Of a stretch of 16,812 nt of DNA, positions 7,503 to 14,869 are shown piece by piece; the stretch's first letter is position 1; every line of letters begins with the position of its first letter. Source of the stretch: Desulfomicrobiaceae bacterium. GTDB taxonomy: Bacteria > Desulfobacterota > Desulfovibrionia > Desulfovibrionales > Desulfomicrobiaceae. A program made the translations under genes and the position numbers. Location: contig DPEO01000147.1 of the NCBI GenBank assembly GCA_003530935.1, positions 5,644-22,455 on the forward strand, written 5' to 3'. Under the pieces are notes generated by a model. It was not told the DNA's origin. It made no database searches and saw only the letters and a list, made by a program, of their open reading frames with translations.

Positions 7503-9310
7503 TCCACCGTCACGCTTTTGGCGAGATTTCGGGGTTGGTCCACGTCACAGCCAAGATACACGGCCACCTCGTAGGCAAAAAGTTGCAGGGCCGGCAAGAC
7601 CATGAACGCCCCCAACGGCGCGGGCACCTCGGGCACGGTCCAGACGTGCGTGGCCGGGATCTCCACCCCGGGATTGGTGATGGCGAGGATGCGCCCGCCC
7701 CGGGCCGCCACTTCCTGAAGATTGGAGCGCATCTTGGGCAAGAGCTCGTCGCGCAGGCACACCGCCACGGTGGGAAACTCGGGGTCCACCAAGGCGATGG
7801 GGCCATGCTTCATCTCGCCGGCGGCGTAGCCTTCGGCATGGATGTAGGAAATCTCCTTGAGCTTGAGGGCCCCTTCCAAAGCCAAGGGGAACATGGGCCC
7901 GCGGCCCAAATAAAAACAGCCCCGGGCCGCGGCGTACTCCCGAGCCAGACTCTGGGCCTCGTGGCGCAGCCCCGGCAAGGTCGCCTCCAAGATCTCCGGC
8001 AACGCTGAAAGGCCATGCAGGATGGCCTCCCGCTGGGAGGCGGCAAGGCGCTCCCTCCCCCAGTAGAGGGCAAGGAGGAGGAGCACCAGCATCTGCGAGG
8101 TCATGGCCTTGGTGGAGGCCACGCTGATCTCCGGGCCGGCCTGGGTGTAGAGGACGCGCTGCGCCTCCCGGGCAATGGACGACCCCACCACGTTGCAGAC
8201 GCCGAGCACCGCGGCCCCGGCCTGCCGGGCCATGCGCAGGGCGGCCAGGGTGTCGGCGGTCTCACCCGACTGGCTGATGACCAGCACCGTATCCGAAGGC
8301 CGCACCACAAAGCCGCCGTAGCGGAACTCCGAGGCCACTTCCACCTGGGTGGGGATGTTCGCCATGGACTCCATGAGATACCGGCCCCACAACCCCGCAT
8401 GCCAGGAGGTACCGCAGGCCACCACAACCAGCCGCTCAGGCCGGGCGAGCCCTTCCAACTCCGGCAGCACTACGCTGCCGCCCCGCACCCGGCCGGCCAC
8501 GGCGTCGCGCACCACCCGCGGCTGTTCCAGGATCTCCTTGAGCATGAAATGCTTGAACCCACCCTTCTGCGCGGCCTGCACGTCCCAGGAGATACGTGCC
8601 ACGGCCTTGTCCCGAGGCGCCAAGGTGCGGGCGTCGAACACCGTCCACGCATCCGGACGCATCTCCACCACGTCGCCGTCGTCCAAAAAGACCACGTCCC
8701 GGGTAAAGGGCAAGAATGCCGGGATGTCCGAGGCCACGAAGTGTTCGCCCACGCCCACGCCCAGCACCAAGGGGCTGGCCTGGCGTCCGGCCCACACCAC
8801 CCCCGGGCTCTCGCGGTCGATGAGGGCAAAGGCATACGCCCCTTCCACCCGGGCAAGGGCCGCGGCAATGCCCCGGCGCACGTCGCCAAAGGCCGTAACT
8901 TCCCGGGCCAGAAGCTGCACCAGCACCTCGGTGTCCGTATCCGAGACGAAGAGCACTTTTTGGGCCTGCAGTTCCGCCTTGAGCTCGGCGTAATTTTCGA
9001 TGATGCCGTTATGCACCAAAGCGAACCGGCCCGAGGCGTCCTGATGGGGATGGGCATTGCGCACCACGGGCAGACCATGGGTGGCCCAGCGCGTATGTCC
9101 GATGCCGAAGAGGGCGAGCGAACAGTCCTGGCCTTCCAAGCAGGCGTCCAGGGCCGCGAGCTTGCCCTCGGCGCGCAGCACCCGCAGGCGGTGTCCTTCC
9201 ACAAAGGCCAGCCCCGCGGAGTCGTAGCCGCGGTATTCCAGCCGCCGCAGCCCGTCCATGATCACCGGCACCGCCGGCCGGTGTCCGGTATATCCAATAA
9301 TGCCGCACAT
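7499..9310 (-). CDS. glmS: Glutamine-fructose-6-phosphate aminotransferase (isomerizing)
   Basis: At 603 residues it has the usual length of the family. It makes glucosamine-6-phosphate from fructose-6-phosphate and glutamine, the first step towards UDP-GlcNAc for peptidoglycan and LPS. Cys2 is the N-terminal nucleophile (MCGIIGYTG). Glutaminase motifs are RGYDSAG (27-33), GHTRWATHG (71-79), HNGIIENY (100-107) and SDTDTEV (123-129). The two SIS domains carry CGTS (299-302), SQSGETADT (346-354) and AEGYAAGEMKHGP (492-504). The tail DQPRNLAKSVTVE contains the expected Lys598. An upstream in-frame extension to 9457 runs into rdgB and is rejected because MCGIIG must be the N-terminus. The start lies 5 bp after the rdgB stop, with AAGGA just ahead. 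No glmS ribozyme can fit in this gap. Confidence 0.98.
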   Translation of the reverse strand: MCGIIGYTGHRPAVPVIMDGLRRLEYRGYDSAGLAFVEGHRLRVLRAEGKLAALDACLEGQDCSLALFGIGHTRWATHGLPVVRNAHPHQDASGRFALVHNGIIENYAELKAELQAQKVLFVSDTDTEVLVQLLAREVTAFGDVRRGIAAALARVEGAYAFALIDRESPGVVWAGRQASPLVLGVGVGEHFVASDIPAFLPFTRDVVFLDDGDVVEMRPDAWTVFDARTLAPRDKAVARISWDVQAAQKGGFKHFMLKEILEQPRVVRDAVAGRVRGGSVVLPELEGLARPERLVVVACGTSWHAGLWGRYLMESMANIPTQVEVASEFRYGGFVVRPSDTVLVISQSGETADTLAALRMARQAGAAVLGVCNVVGSSIAREAQRVLYTQAGPEISVASTKAMTSQMLVLLLLALYWGRERLAASQREAILHGLSALPEILEATLPGLRHEAQSLAREYAAARGCFYLGRGPMFPLALEGALKLKEISYIHAEGYAAGEMKHGPIALVDPEFPTVAVCLRDELLPKMRSNLQEVAARGGRILAITNPGVEIPATHVWTVPEVPAPLGAFMVLPALQLFAYEVAVYLGCDVDQPRNLAKSVTVE

Positions 9311-9315
9311 GACGT

Positions 9316-9936
9316 TTATCCTTGGGTTTCGCGCAGGAGCCGTTCCACCGCGGCCCATTGCCGCGCCAAGTCCTGCAGGGCGGCGCCGCGGTGGCTGCGC
9401 TGATTTTTGAGGGAGAGGGGGAGCTCGGCCGCGCTTTGCGCAAGCTCCGGGTCCCAAAAGATCGGGTCATATCCAAAGCCGCCGCTTCCTTGCGGGGCAA
9501 ACAGCACCCGGCCGTGCCACGTCCCCCGGGCAATGACCTCGCGGCCCTGGGGGTCGGCCGCCACCAACACGCACTCGAAACGGCAGCCCCGCGCTTCCTC
9601 AGGCACTTCCACCATGGCGGCAAGAAGCTTGGCCACGTTGTCGGCGTCCGAAGCCTTTTCCCCGGCGTAGCGCGCGGAATGGATGCCCGGGGCGCCGCCC
9701 AGGGCGTCCACGCACAGGCCCGAGTCATCGGCCAAGGCGACCTTGCCCGTGGCCTTGGCCACGGTGTGGGCCTTGATGCGGGCATTGGCGACAAAAGAAT
9801 CCCCCGTTTCCGGGATATCTGCGGTAAAGCCTACGTCTTTCAGCCCCAAGACCACGATCCCCGGCAGGCATGACTGCAAGAAGGCCGCCATTTCGCGCAC
9901 CTTGCCGGCGTTTCCTGTTGCCAGGATGAGTTCCAT
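9316..9936 (-). CDS. rdgB: RdgB/HAM1 family non-canonical purine NTP pyrophosphatase
   Basis: This 206-residue enzyme hydrolyses dITP, ITP and XTP to monophosphates and so keeps deaminated purines out of DNA and RNA. Motifs are clear: ATGNAGK at 6-12, acidic DDSGL at 70-74 (Asp71 equivalent of the catalytic general base), SARYAG at 87-92, FGYDPIF at 154-160 and SHRG at 181-184. The length matches the family. The ATG shares one base with the TAA of the E1-like gene upstream (TAATG), with GAGGA about eight bases ahead of it, indicating coupled translation. No unusual feature. Confidence 0.97.
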   Translation of the reverse strand: MELILATGNAGKVREMAAFLQSCLPGIVVLGLKDVGFTADIPETGDSFVANARIKAHTVAKATGKVALADDSGLCVDALGGAPGIHSARYAGEKASDADNVAKLLAAMVEVPEEARGCRFECVLVAADPQGREVIARGTWHGRVLFAPQGSGGFGYDPIFWDPELAQSAAELPLSLKNQRSHRGAALQDLARQWAAVERLLRETQG

Positions 9937-10751
9937 TATTCGTCCTCACTCATGTGATAGATGGAAAAAGTGCACGCGCTCAGGTCCGCATGCAGGACCT
10001 TCCCCGCGAGGGCAAACCGGGAAGTCGTCAGGTAGCGCACCGCCTCCGCGGCCTGAAGGCTCGCCGCCATGGCGACCGCCGGAGCGAGGCTCCCGAGCTG
10101 CCCCTCCGCATCACTGGCGAAAGGATCGCTCCATACCAACGAGATTCCCGGTTTGCCTGGCAGCTCCGCCCCCACCAGCACGGTCCATCCGGCAACCGCC
10201 GCCGCCACCACCGGCACCGAAGCCGCGGCGCAGGCGGCGTGCACCAATGGACGGGAATCCAACCCCCCCAGACAATCGAGCACCACATCCACCCCTCCCA
10301 AGAGCTCCGCAGCATTGGCCTGATCCACGAATACGGAGTGAGCCTCCACTGCGCACAACGGGGCGATGCGCGCCAGGCGCTCCTGGGCCACCTGGGCCTT
10401 GGACCGGCCCAGGGTCGCGGGTTCGGCCAAAAGCTGGCGGTTCATGTTGGTCTCTTCGAAGGCGTCGCCGTCCACCACCCGCAAAAACCCCACGCCCATG
10501 CGCGCCAAAAGCTCGATGACGTAGCCGCCAAGCCCGCCGGCACCCACCACCGCCACTCGGGCCCGGGCCAGGCGCTCCTGCGCCGCCCCATCGATGCTGT
10601 GGGCCGAGCGCACCCACGGGGCCGGGGTGACGCCGCAGGCCAAGGCGTCCAGGGGGCCTGCGCCCAGGTCCGCAAGGTCTGCCATGGCGATGGTCGATAT
10701 ACCCCGCCGAGGATCGCGACGCGCCCGGGCGAGAATGGCCGCTGCGTCCAT
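9936..10751 (-). CDS. E1-like adenylyltransferase of the ThiF/MoeB/HesA family
   Basis: This 271-residue enzyme is expected to adenylate the C-terminal glycine of a ubiquitin-like sulfur carrier, most likely the MoaD-like protein encoded 2 bp upstream. The ATP site is intact: GAGGLGG at 70-76, Asp94 and Asp96 in VVDGD, TNMNRQ at 101-106 with Arg105, Lys118 in GRSK, and Asp159 in LDCLGGLDSR. The first 45 residues are a poorly conserved extension. The paired CxxC zinc motifs normal for MoeB and ThiF are not seen; the five cysteines (39, 133, 160, 174, 260) are scattered. No rhodanese domain follows. The molybdopterin pathway is favoured because mobB and moaD are adjacent; thiamin or a peptide-modification role remains possible. 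Confidence 0.88.
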   Translation of the reverse strand: MDAAAILARARRDPRRGISTIAMADLADLGAGPLDALACGVTPAPWVRSAHSIDGAAQERLARARVAVVGAGGLGGYVIELLARMGVGFLRVVDGDAFEETNMNRQLLAEPATLGRSKAQVAQERLARIAPLCAVEAHSVFVDQANAAELLGGVDVVLDCLGGLDSRPLVHAACAAASVPVVAAAVAGWTVLVGAELPGKPGISLVWSDPFASDAEGQLGSLAPAVAMAASLQAAEAVRYLTTSRFALAGKVLHADLSACTFSIYHMSEDE

Positions 10752-10753
10752 GG

Positions 10754-10978
10754 CTAGCCTCCCCCCACAGCAGGGAAGAGCCGCACCTCGTCACCATCGG
10801 CGAGCACGGTCTCCACGGCGGTGTGACGGTTGTTGCGGAATATGAGTTTGACTTCGTTTTCGGGGATTCCCAAGGCTGCCAGGAGGTCGAGCACACGGGC
10901 GCCTTCCGGAAGTTCCACGAACCCCGCAGGCGGGGCAAAGCGCGCCAGAGTGGCGAAACATTTGATCGCGATGCGCAT
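10754..10978 (-). CDS. MoaD/ThiS-family ubiquitin-like sulfur carrier
   Basis: A 74-residue beta-grasp protein. It opens with the MoaD-like strand MRIAIKCFATLARFAP and has a LPEGARVLDLLAALGI loop, then DGDEVRLFPAVGGG at the C-terminus. Family members carry a terminal GG that is adenylated and thiocarboxylated; here there is a third glycine before the stop. As MoaD it would be the small subunit of molybdopterin synthase, giving sulfur to the pterin dithiolene. No moaE is in the window. The gene sits 3 bp after mobB and 2 bp before the E1-like gene, so the carrier and its probable activating enzyme are co-translated. MoaD is preferred over ThiS from sequence feel and neighbours, but this is not proven. 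Confidence 0.85.
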   Translation of the reverse strand: MRIAIKCFATLARFAPPAGFVELPEGARVLDLLAALGIPENEVKLIFRNNRHTAVETVLADGDEVRLFPAVGGG

Positions 10979-10981
10979 GAT

Positions 10982-11686
10982 CTACTCCATCTCGATGCGT
11001 ACCGGCTGACCCGGCACATACCCTTTGAGTTCCGAAAGCAGTCCCCGCAGCGTGGCTTGCACCAAACGCTCCACAAAGGGGCCCAAGGCCAGATCCCGAC
11101 CGCCGCAGCGCACCCGCACGGCAGGGGCCTGGGCCACGCAATCCTCGGGCCGCGCGAACCCAGCCACGATGGCCTGGGCAAGCGCGGCACAGGAATCCTT
11201 GCCGCAAGCGCCGCAATCGAGCCCGGCCAAGGCAAAGCCGCGCTCCAATACCCAGTCGGCCACCACGGCCACATCCTGGGTGGCGGCAAGTCCAGCCACA
11301 GGCGCAGGGCCAAAGACCCCGAGCTCCCGGCCGGTCACCAAGGCAGCCGGGTCTTCGCCACGTCCAGGGGCCACCAGAATGCGCGGCAGCCAGCCCCACT
11401 CCTTGCCGCCCTCCACGAGCAGCACCTGGGCATCCAGCAGGGACACAAGGTCGTGGGGAGAGCGCTCCGCTCCCCACCATACGACGCTTTGCCCGGGGGC
11501 CGCCCCCGCCACCACGCTGCACACCTCGGCAAGCTGCGCAGTATCGCTCCCCGGCACATCGAGCCCGTGGTGCGAATGCTTCACCGCGCCCACCCGCAGG
11601 CCGCGACGGGAAAGTTCTTGGGCCAGAGCCACGGCCAATGTGGTCTTGCCCGACTTTTTCCATCCTACCAAGGCAACGGCGCGCAT
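10982..11686 (-). CDS. mobB: MobB-type GTP-binding protein with C-terminal Fe-S motif domain
   Basis: This 234-residue protein has an N-terminal MobB P-loop NTPase domain: GWKKSGKTT at 8-16, VGAVKHSHHGLD at 32-43, SDT at 47-49, and the Walker-B-like LLVEGGKEWG at 89-98. MobB assists formation of the guanine dinucleotide form of the molybdenum cofactor. From about residue 155 a second domain begins with CGACGKDSC and a further Cys (Cys158, 161, 166 and 183), the pattern of a 4Fe-4S cluster domain. It ends with a conserved-looking tail (FVERLVQATLRGLLSELKG). The start at 11684-11686 is chosen for AAGGAGG five bases upstream (11692-11698); an earlier in-frame ATG at 11728 would put that ribosome site inside the gene. 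It is the first gene of the minus-strand cluster, divergent from hisS. Confidence 0.87.
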   Translation of the reverse strand: MRAVALVGWKKSGKTTLAVALAQELSRRGLRVGAVKHSHHGLDVPGSDTAQLAEVCSVVAGAAPGQSVVWWGAERSPHDLVSLLDAQVLLVEGGKEWGWLPRILVAPGRGEDPAALVTGRELGVFGPAPVAGLAATQDVAVVADWVLERGFALAGLDCGACGKDSCAALAQAIVAGFARPEDCVAQAPAVRVRCGGRDLALGPFVERLVQATLRGLLSELKGYVPGQPVRIEME

Positions 11687-11699
11687 GGCATCCTCCTTT

Positions 11700-11728
11700 T
11701 TGACAATGTCGGCGTCGTGCACTAGCAA
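11700..11728 (+). promoter_or_regulatory. Probable sigma70-type promoter for the hisS cluster
   Basis: TTGACA (11700-11705) is a perfect -35 box, followed by a 17-base spacer and TAGCAA (11723-11728), a weak -10 box. Transcription would start near 11735, giving a leader of about 65 bases before the hisS ATG. The -35 box sits directly beside the mobB ribosome binding site on the other strand, so any mobB promoter must overlap this element. No convincing minus-strand promoter was found in the 112-bp divergent region. Confidence 0.45.
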
Positions 11729-11750
11729 AGGTCGCTTTCCTCAACGCTGA

Positions 11751-11768
11751 TCGTGTGGAAACGCACGA
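11751..11768 (+). promoter_or_regulatory. GAAA-tetraloop hairpin in the hisS leader
   Basis: tcgtgtg (11751-11757), gaaa (11758-11761) and cgcacga (11762-11768) form, as RNA, a 7-bp stem with one U-G wobble, capped by a GNRA tetraloop. It lies 30 bases upstream of the hisS start and just inside the predicted transcript. No T-run follows it, so it is not a terminator. A role in RNA stability or translation control is inference only. Confidence 0.35.
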
Positions 11769-11798
11769 GCTGTCTTTCCTTCAAGGTGTGGCCCCGAT

Positions 11799-13046
11799 AT
11801 GTCAAGAATCCAGAAAATCAAAGGCTTTTCCGACCTCTTTCCACCCGAGAGCACGGTCTTTACCCATATGGAAACCGTGGCCCGTGAGGTCTTCGGCGCC
11901 TACGGGTGCAGAGAAGTCCGCGTGCCCATCCTGGAACGCACCGAGCTCTTTGCCCGCTCCATCGGTGAAGAAACCGACGTGGTCCAAAAGGAGATGTACA
12001 CCTTTGCCGACCGCAAAGGCCGATCCCTCACCCTGCGCCCCGAGGCCACGGCCGGGGTGCTCCGGGCCTTCATCGAAGACGGCGGCACCGAAGGCGTGAC
12101 CAAGCTTTTCACCTGCGGGCCCATGTTCCGCTACGAGCGCCCGCAAAAAGGCCGCATGCGCCAATTCCACCAATTGGACGTGGAAGTCTTGGGCGCCAGC
12201 GCCCCCCAGGCCGACGCGGAAGTCATCCTCATGCTCTGGACCTTTCTCGAACGTCTGGGCATCCAGTCCTTGACCTTGGAGCTCAATTCCCTGGGCTGCC
12301 CCCAGTGCCGGCCGACCTTCCATCAGGCCCTGCGGGACTTCCTTGACGCTGTCGACGCCGCCGCCCTGTGCGAAGATTGCCGGCGCCGCACCACCACCAA
12401 CCCGCTGCGCGTGCTCGACTGCAAGGTCCCCGGCTGCCGGGAGGTCACCGCCGCAGCCCCGCGCATCGCCGACCACCTCTGCCCGGAATGCGCGGCCCAC
12501 TTCGCGCGCGTGCGCGCCATCCTCGACGCCGCAGCCACGCCCTACACCATCAACCACCGCCTCGTGCGCGGCCTGGACTACTATCAGCGCACCACCTTCG
12601 AGGTCCTTTCCGGAGATATCGGGGCCCAAAGCGCTGTGGCCGGCGGCGGCCGCTACGACGGCCTGGTGGCGGCCCTCGGAGGGCCGGCGGTGCCGGGCAT
12701 CGGCTTTGCCTGCGGCATGGAGCGGCTTGCCCTGCTGCTGCCCCCCCTTGCGGACCAGGCCATGGACTTTTACCTCGCGGTCTTGGACGAAACCGCCTTG
12801 GATACGGCCCTGATTTTGGGACAAACCCTGCGTCGCCACGGATTTCGCGGCGAAACCGCCTTCGAGGCCAAAAGCCCCAAGGCCCATCTGCGCCAGGCCA
12901 ACAAGCTGGGAGTGAAGACCTGCCTGCTCTTGGGAGGCGATGAAATGGCCCGCGGGGTCATCGTAGTGAAGGACATGGCCACCGGGGTCCAGACCACGGT
13001 GGCCCAAGACGATCTCGCCCAGGCGCTCGGTTTTCGGGCCGCCTGA
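11799..13046 (+). CDS. hisS: Histidyl-tRNA synthetase
   Basis: This 415-residue class II synthetase charges tRNA-His. The start SRIQKIKGFSDLFPPES is typical of the family. Motif 1 lies around 38-60, motif 2 is FRYERPQKGRMRQFHQLD at 110-127, and the histidine-specific loop is LVRGLDYYQRT at 255-265, followed by AGGGRYDGLV at 281-290 and motif 3 GIGFACGMERL at 300-310. The C-terminal anticodon-binding domain starts about 322. The insertion domain carries four cysteine pairs (167/170, 191/194, 208/213, 228/231), suggesting a structural metal site. The ribosome site is weak (AAGGTG, ten bases upstream). It is the first gene of the + strand cluster; aspS follows after 22 bp. Confidence 0.98.
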   Translation: MSRIQKIKGFSDLFPPESTVFTHMETVAREVFGAYGCREVRVPILERTELFARSIGEETDVVQKEMYTFADRKGRSLTLRPEATAGVLRAFIEDGGTEGVTKLFTCGPMFRYERPQKGRMRQFHQLDVEVLGASAPQADAEVILMLWTFLERLGIQSLTLELNSLGCPQCRPTFHQALRDFLDAVDAAALCEDCRRRTTTNPLRVLDCKVPGCREVTAAAPRIADHLCPECAAHFARVRAILDAAATPYTINHRLVRGLDYYQRTTFEVLSGDIGAQSAVAGGGRYDGLVAALGGPAVPGIGFACGMERLALLLPPLADQAMDFYLAVLDETALDTALILGQTLRRHGFRGETAFEAKSPKAHLRQANKLGVKTCLLLGGDEMARGVIVVKDMATGVQTTVAQDDLAQALGFRAA

Positions 13047-13068
13047 CATCATATTCAAGGATTTCCCA

Positions 13069-14868
13069 ATGGAGACAACGACTTCTTCGTGTGCTGTGGA
13101 TCAGTTGGACGGCTGGCGCCGCACCCATCATTGCGCCGCCCTCACCGCCGCCGATGCGGGCGCCACGGTCTGCCTCATGGGGTGGGTTCAATACCGCCGC
13201 GACCATGGCGGCCTCATCTTCATCGACCTGCGTGACCGCAACGGGCTGACCCAAGTCGTCTTTTCCCCGGAGCTCGCCCCCGAGGCCCACGCCCGCGCCC
13301 ACAGCCTGCGCACCGAATACGTGCTCGCCGTGCGCGGCGAAGTGCGCCTGCGGCCCCAGGATATGATCAATCCCAATCTGGTGACGGGGGAGATTGAAGT
13401 CTACGTCCACGAACTCAAGATCCTCGCCACCTCCAAGACCCCGCCGTTTCCCATCGAAGACCGGGTGGACGTCTCCGAGTCCTTGCGCCTCAAATACCGC
13501 TATCTGGACCTGCGCCGGCCCACCATGACCCGCACCATGCTCCTGCGCCACCGCCTCTGCCAAGCGGCGCGGCGCTATCTCGGCGGCCTCGACTTCGTGG
13601 AAGTGGAAACCCCCATGCTCACCAAGTCCACCCCGGAGGGCGCGCGGGACTTTTTGGTGCCCAGCCGCCTGTCTCCGGGCGAGTTCTACGCCCTGCCCCA
13701 GTCGCCGCAGCTCTTCAAGCAGTTGCTCATGTGCGGCGGTTTGGACCGCTACTACCAGATCGTCAAATGCTTTCGGGACGAAGACCTGCGCGCCGACCGC
13801 CAGCCGGAATTCACCCAGATCGACATCGAGATGTCCTTCGTGGATGAAGACCAGGTGATGGAGATGGCCGAAGGCCTGGTGGCGACCATGGTGCGCGAGG
13901 CCCTGGGCCAAGACATCGTCCTGCCCCTCCCCCGCCTCACCTACGCAGACGCCATGGCCCGCTTCGGCTCGGACAAGCCGGATCTGCGCTTCGGCCTGGA
14001 GCTTACGGACGTCACCCACCTGGTGCGCGGCTCTTCCTTCAAGCTCTTTGCCGACGCCCCCATGGTCAAGGCCCTGGCCGTACCCGGCGGCGGCGAGCTC
14101 TCCCGCAAAGAGATCGACGACTTCACCGAACTGGCCAAGACCTACGGCGCGGCGGGCCTGGCCTGGATCAAGATCCGCGAGGACGGCTGGCAATCGCCCA
14201 TCGCCAAGTTCCTCTCCGAGGCCGAGCGCGCAGGCCTCACCGAAGCCTTGGCCCTCAAGCCGGGAGACATCGTCTTCTTCCAGGCCGCCTCGCCGGCGGT
14301 GGTGTACGCCGCCTTGGGGGCGTTGCGCCTGCGCCTGGGAGAACGCTTCGGCCTCATCGACGAATCCCGCCTGGCCCTCGCCTGGATCACGGATTTCCCG
14401 CTCCTGGAATGGGATGCCGACGAAAAACGCTGGGTGGCCATGCACCACCCCTTCACCGCGCCCAAAAACCCTGAAGCCCTGGCGCAAGATCCGGCCGCGG
14501 CCACGGCCCGGGCCTACGACCTGGTGCTCAACGGCAATGAAATCGGCGGCGGCTCCATCCGCATCCATGACGCGGCAACGCAGGAACGCATGCTCGCGGC
14601 CCTGGGCATCAGCCCCGAAGAGGCCCGCGCCAAATTCGGCTTCCTCCTGGACGCCCTGCATTTCGGCGCTCCGCCCCACGGCGGCATTGCCTTCGGTCTG
14701 GACCGCCTGGTGATGCTCCTGGCCGGGGTGCGCAGCATCCGCGACGTCATCGCCTTCCCCAAGACGCAAAAAGGCCAGTGCCTCATGACCGAGGCCCCTT
14801 CGGCGGTGGAGGCGCGGCAGCTGCGGGAACTCGGCATCCGCCTGCGGGAAACCGCCAAGGAGGCCTGA
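13069..14868 (+). CDS. aspS: Aspartyl-tRNA synthetase, bacterial type (possibly non-discriminating)
   Basis: This 599-residue class II synthetase has an N-terminal OB-fold anticodon domain (GWVQYRRDHGGLIFIDLRDR at 38-57), catalytic motif 1 region (LRLKYRYLDLRRP at 139-151), motif 2 (CFRDEDLRADRQPEFTQID at 234-252), the bacterial GAD insertion at about 290-430, and motif 3 (GIAFGLDRLVML at 539-550). His46 aligns with E. coli Leu30, and Asp98 replaces the E. coli lysine near position 81. His at the first position is the state reported for non-discriminating AspRS, which also makes Asp-tRNA-Asn. The N-terminus is about 15-20 residues longer than that of E. coli; ATG is supported by AAGGA at 13057-13061. 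def follows one base after the stop. Confidence 0.98.
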   Translation: METTTSSCAVDQLDGWRRTHHCAALTAADAGATVCLMGWVQYRRDHGGLIFIDLRDRNGLTQVVFSPELAPEAHARAHSLRTEYVLAVRGEVRLRPQDMINPNLVTGEIEVYVHELKILATSKTPPFPIEDRVDVSESLRLKYRYLDLRRPTMTRTMLLRHRLCQAARRYLGGLDFVEVETPMLTKSTPEGARDFLVPSRLSPGEFYALPQSPQLFKQLLMCGGLDRYYQIVKCFRDEDLRADRQPEFTQIDIEMSFVDEDQVMEMAEGLVATMVREALGQDIVLPLPRLTYADAMARFGSDKPDLRFGLELTDVTHLVRGSSFKLFADAPMVKALAVPGGGELSRKEIDDFTELAKTYGAAGLAWIKIREDGWQSPIAKFLSEAERAGLTEALALKPGDIVFFQAASPAVVYAALGALRLRLGERFGLIDESRLALAWITDFPLLEWDADEKRWVAMHHPFTAPKNPEALAQDPAAATARAYDLVLNGNEIGGGSIRIHDAATQERMLAALGISPEEARAKFGFLLDALHFGAPPHGGIAFGLDRLVMLLAGVRSIRDVIAFPKTQKGQCLMTEAPSAVEARQLRELGIRLRETAKEA

Positions 14869-14869
14869 T

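Noticed and set aside
9311..9315. glmS ribozyme or other leader riboswitch
   Set aside because: Only 5 bp separate rdgB and glmS, which leaves no room for such an element.
8015..9403. A 462-codon plus-strand open frame opposite glmS
   Set aside because: It lies antisense to a full-length, motif-complete glmS, has no ribosome site, and its low-complexity composition mirrors codon bias on the other strand.
9311..9457. Longer N-terminus for glmS
   Set aside because: The glutaminase nucleophile must be Cys2 after Met removal, so MCGIIG at 9310 is the true start; the extension lies inside rdgB.
11687..11728. Longer mobB start, 14 codons upstream
   Set aside because: The strong AAGGAGG site at 11692-11698 sits five bases before the ATG at 11686, and the P-loop spacing there matches MobB.
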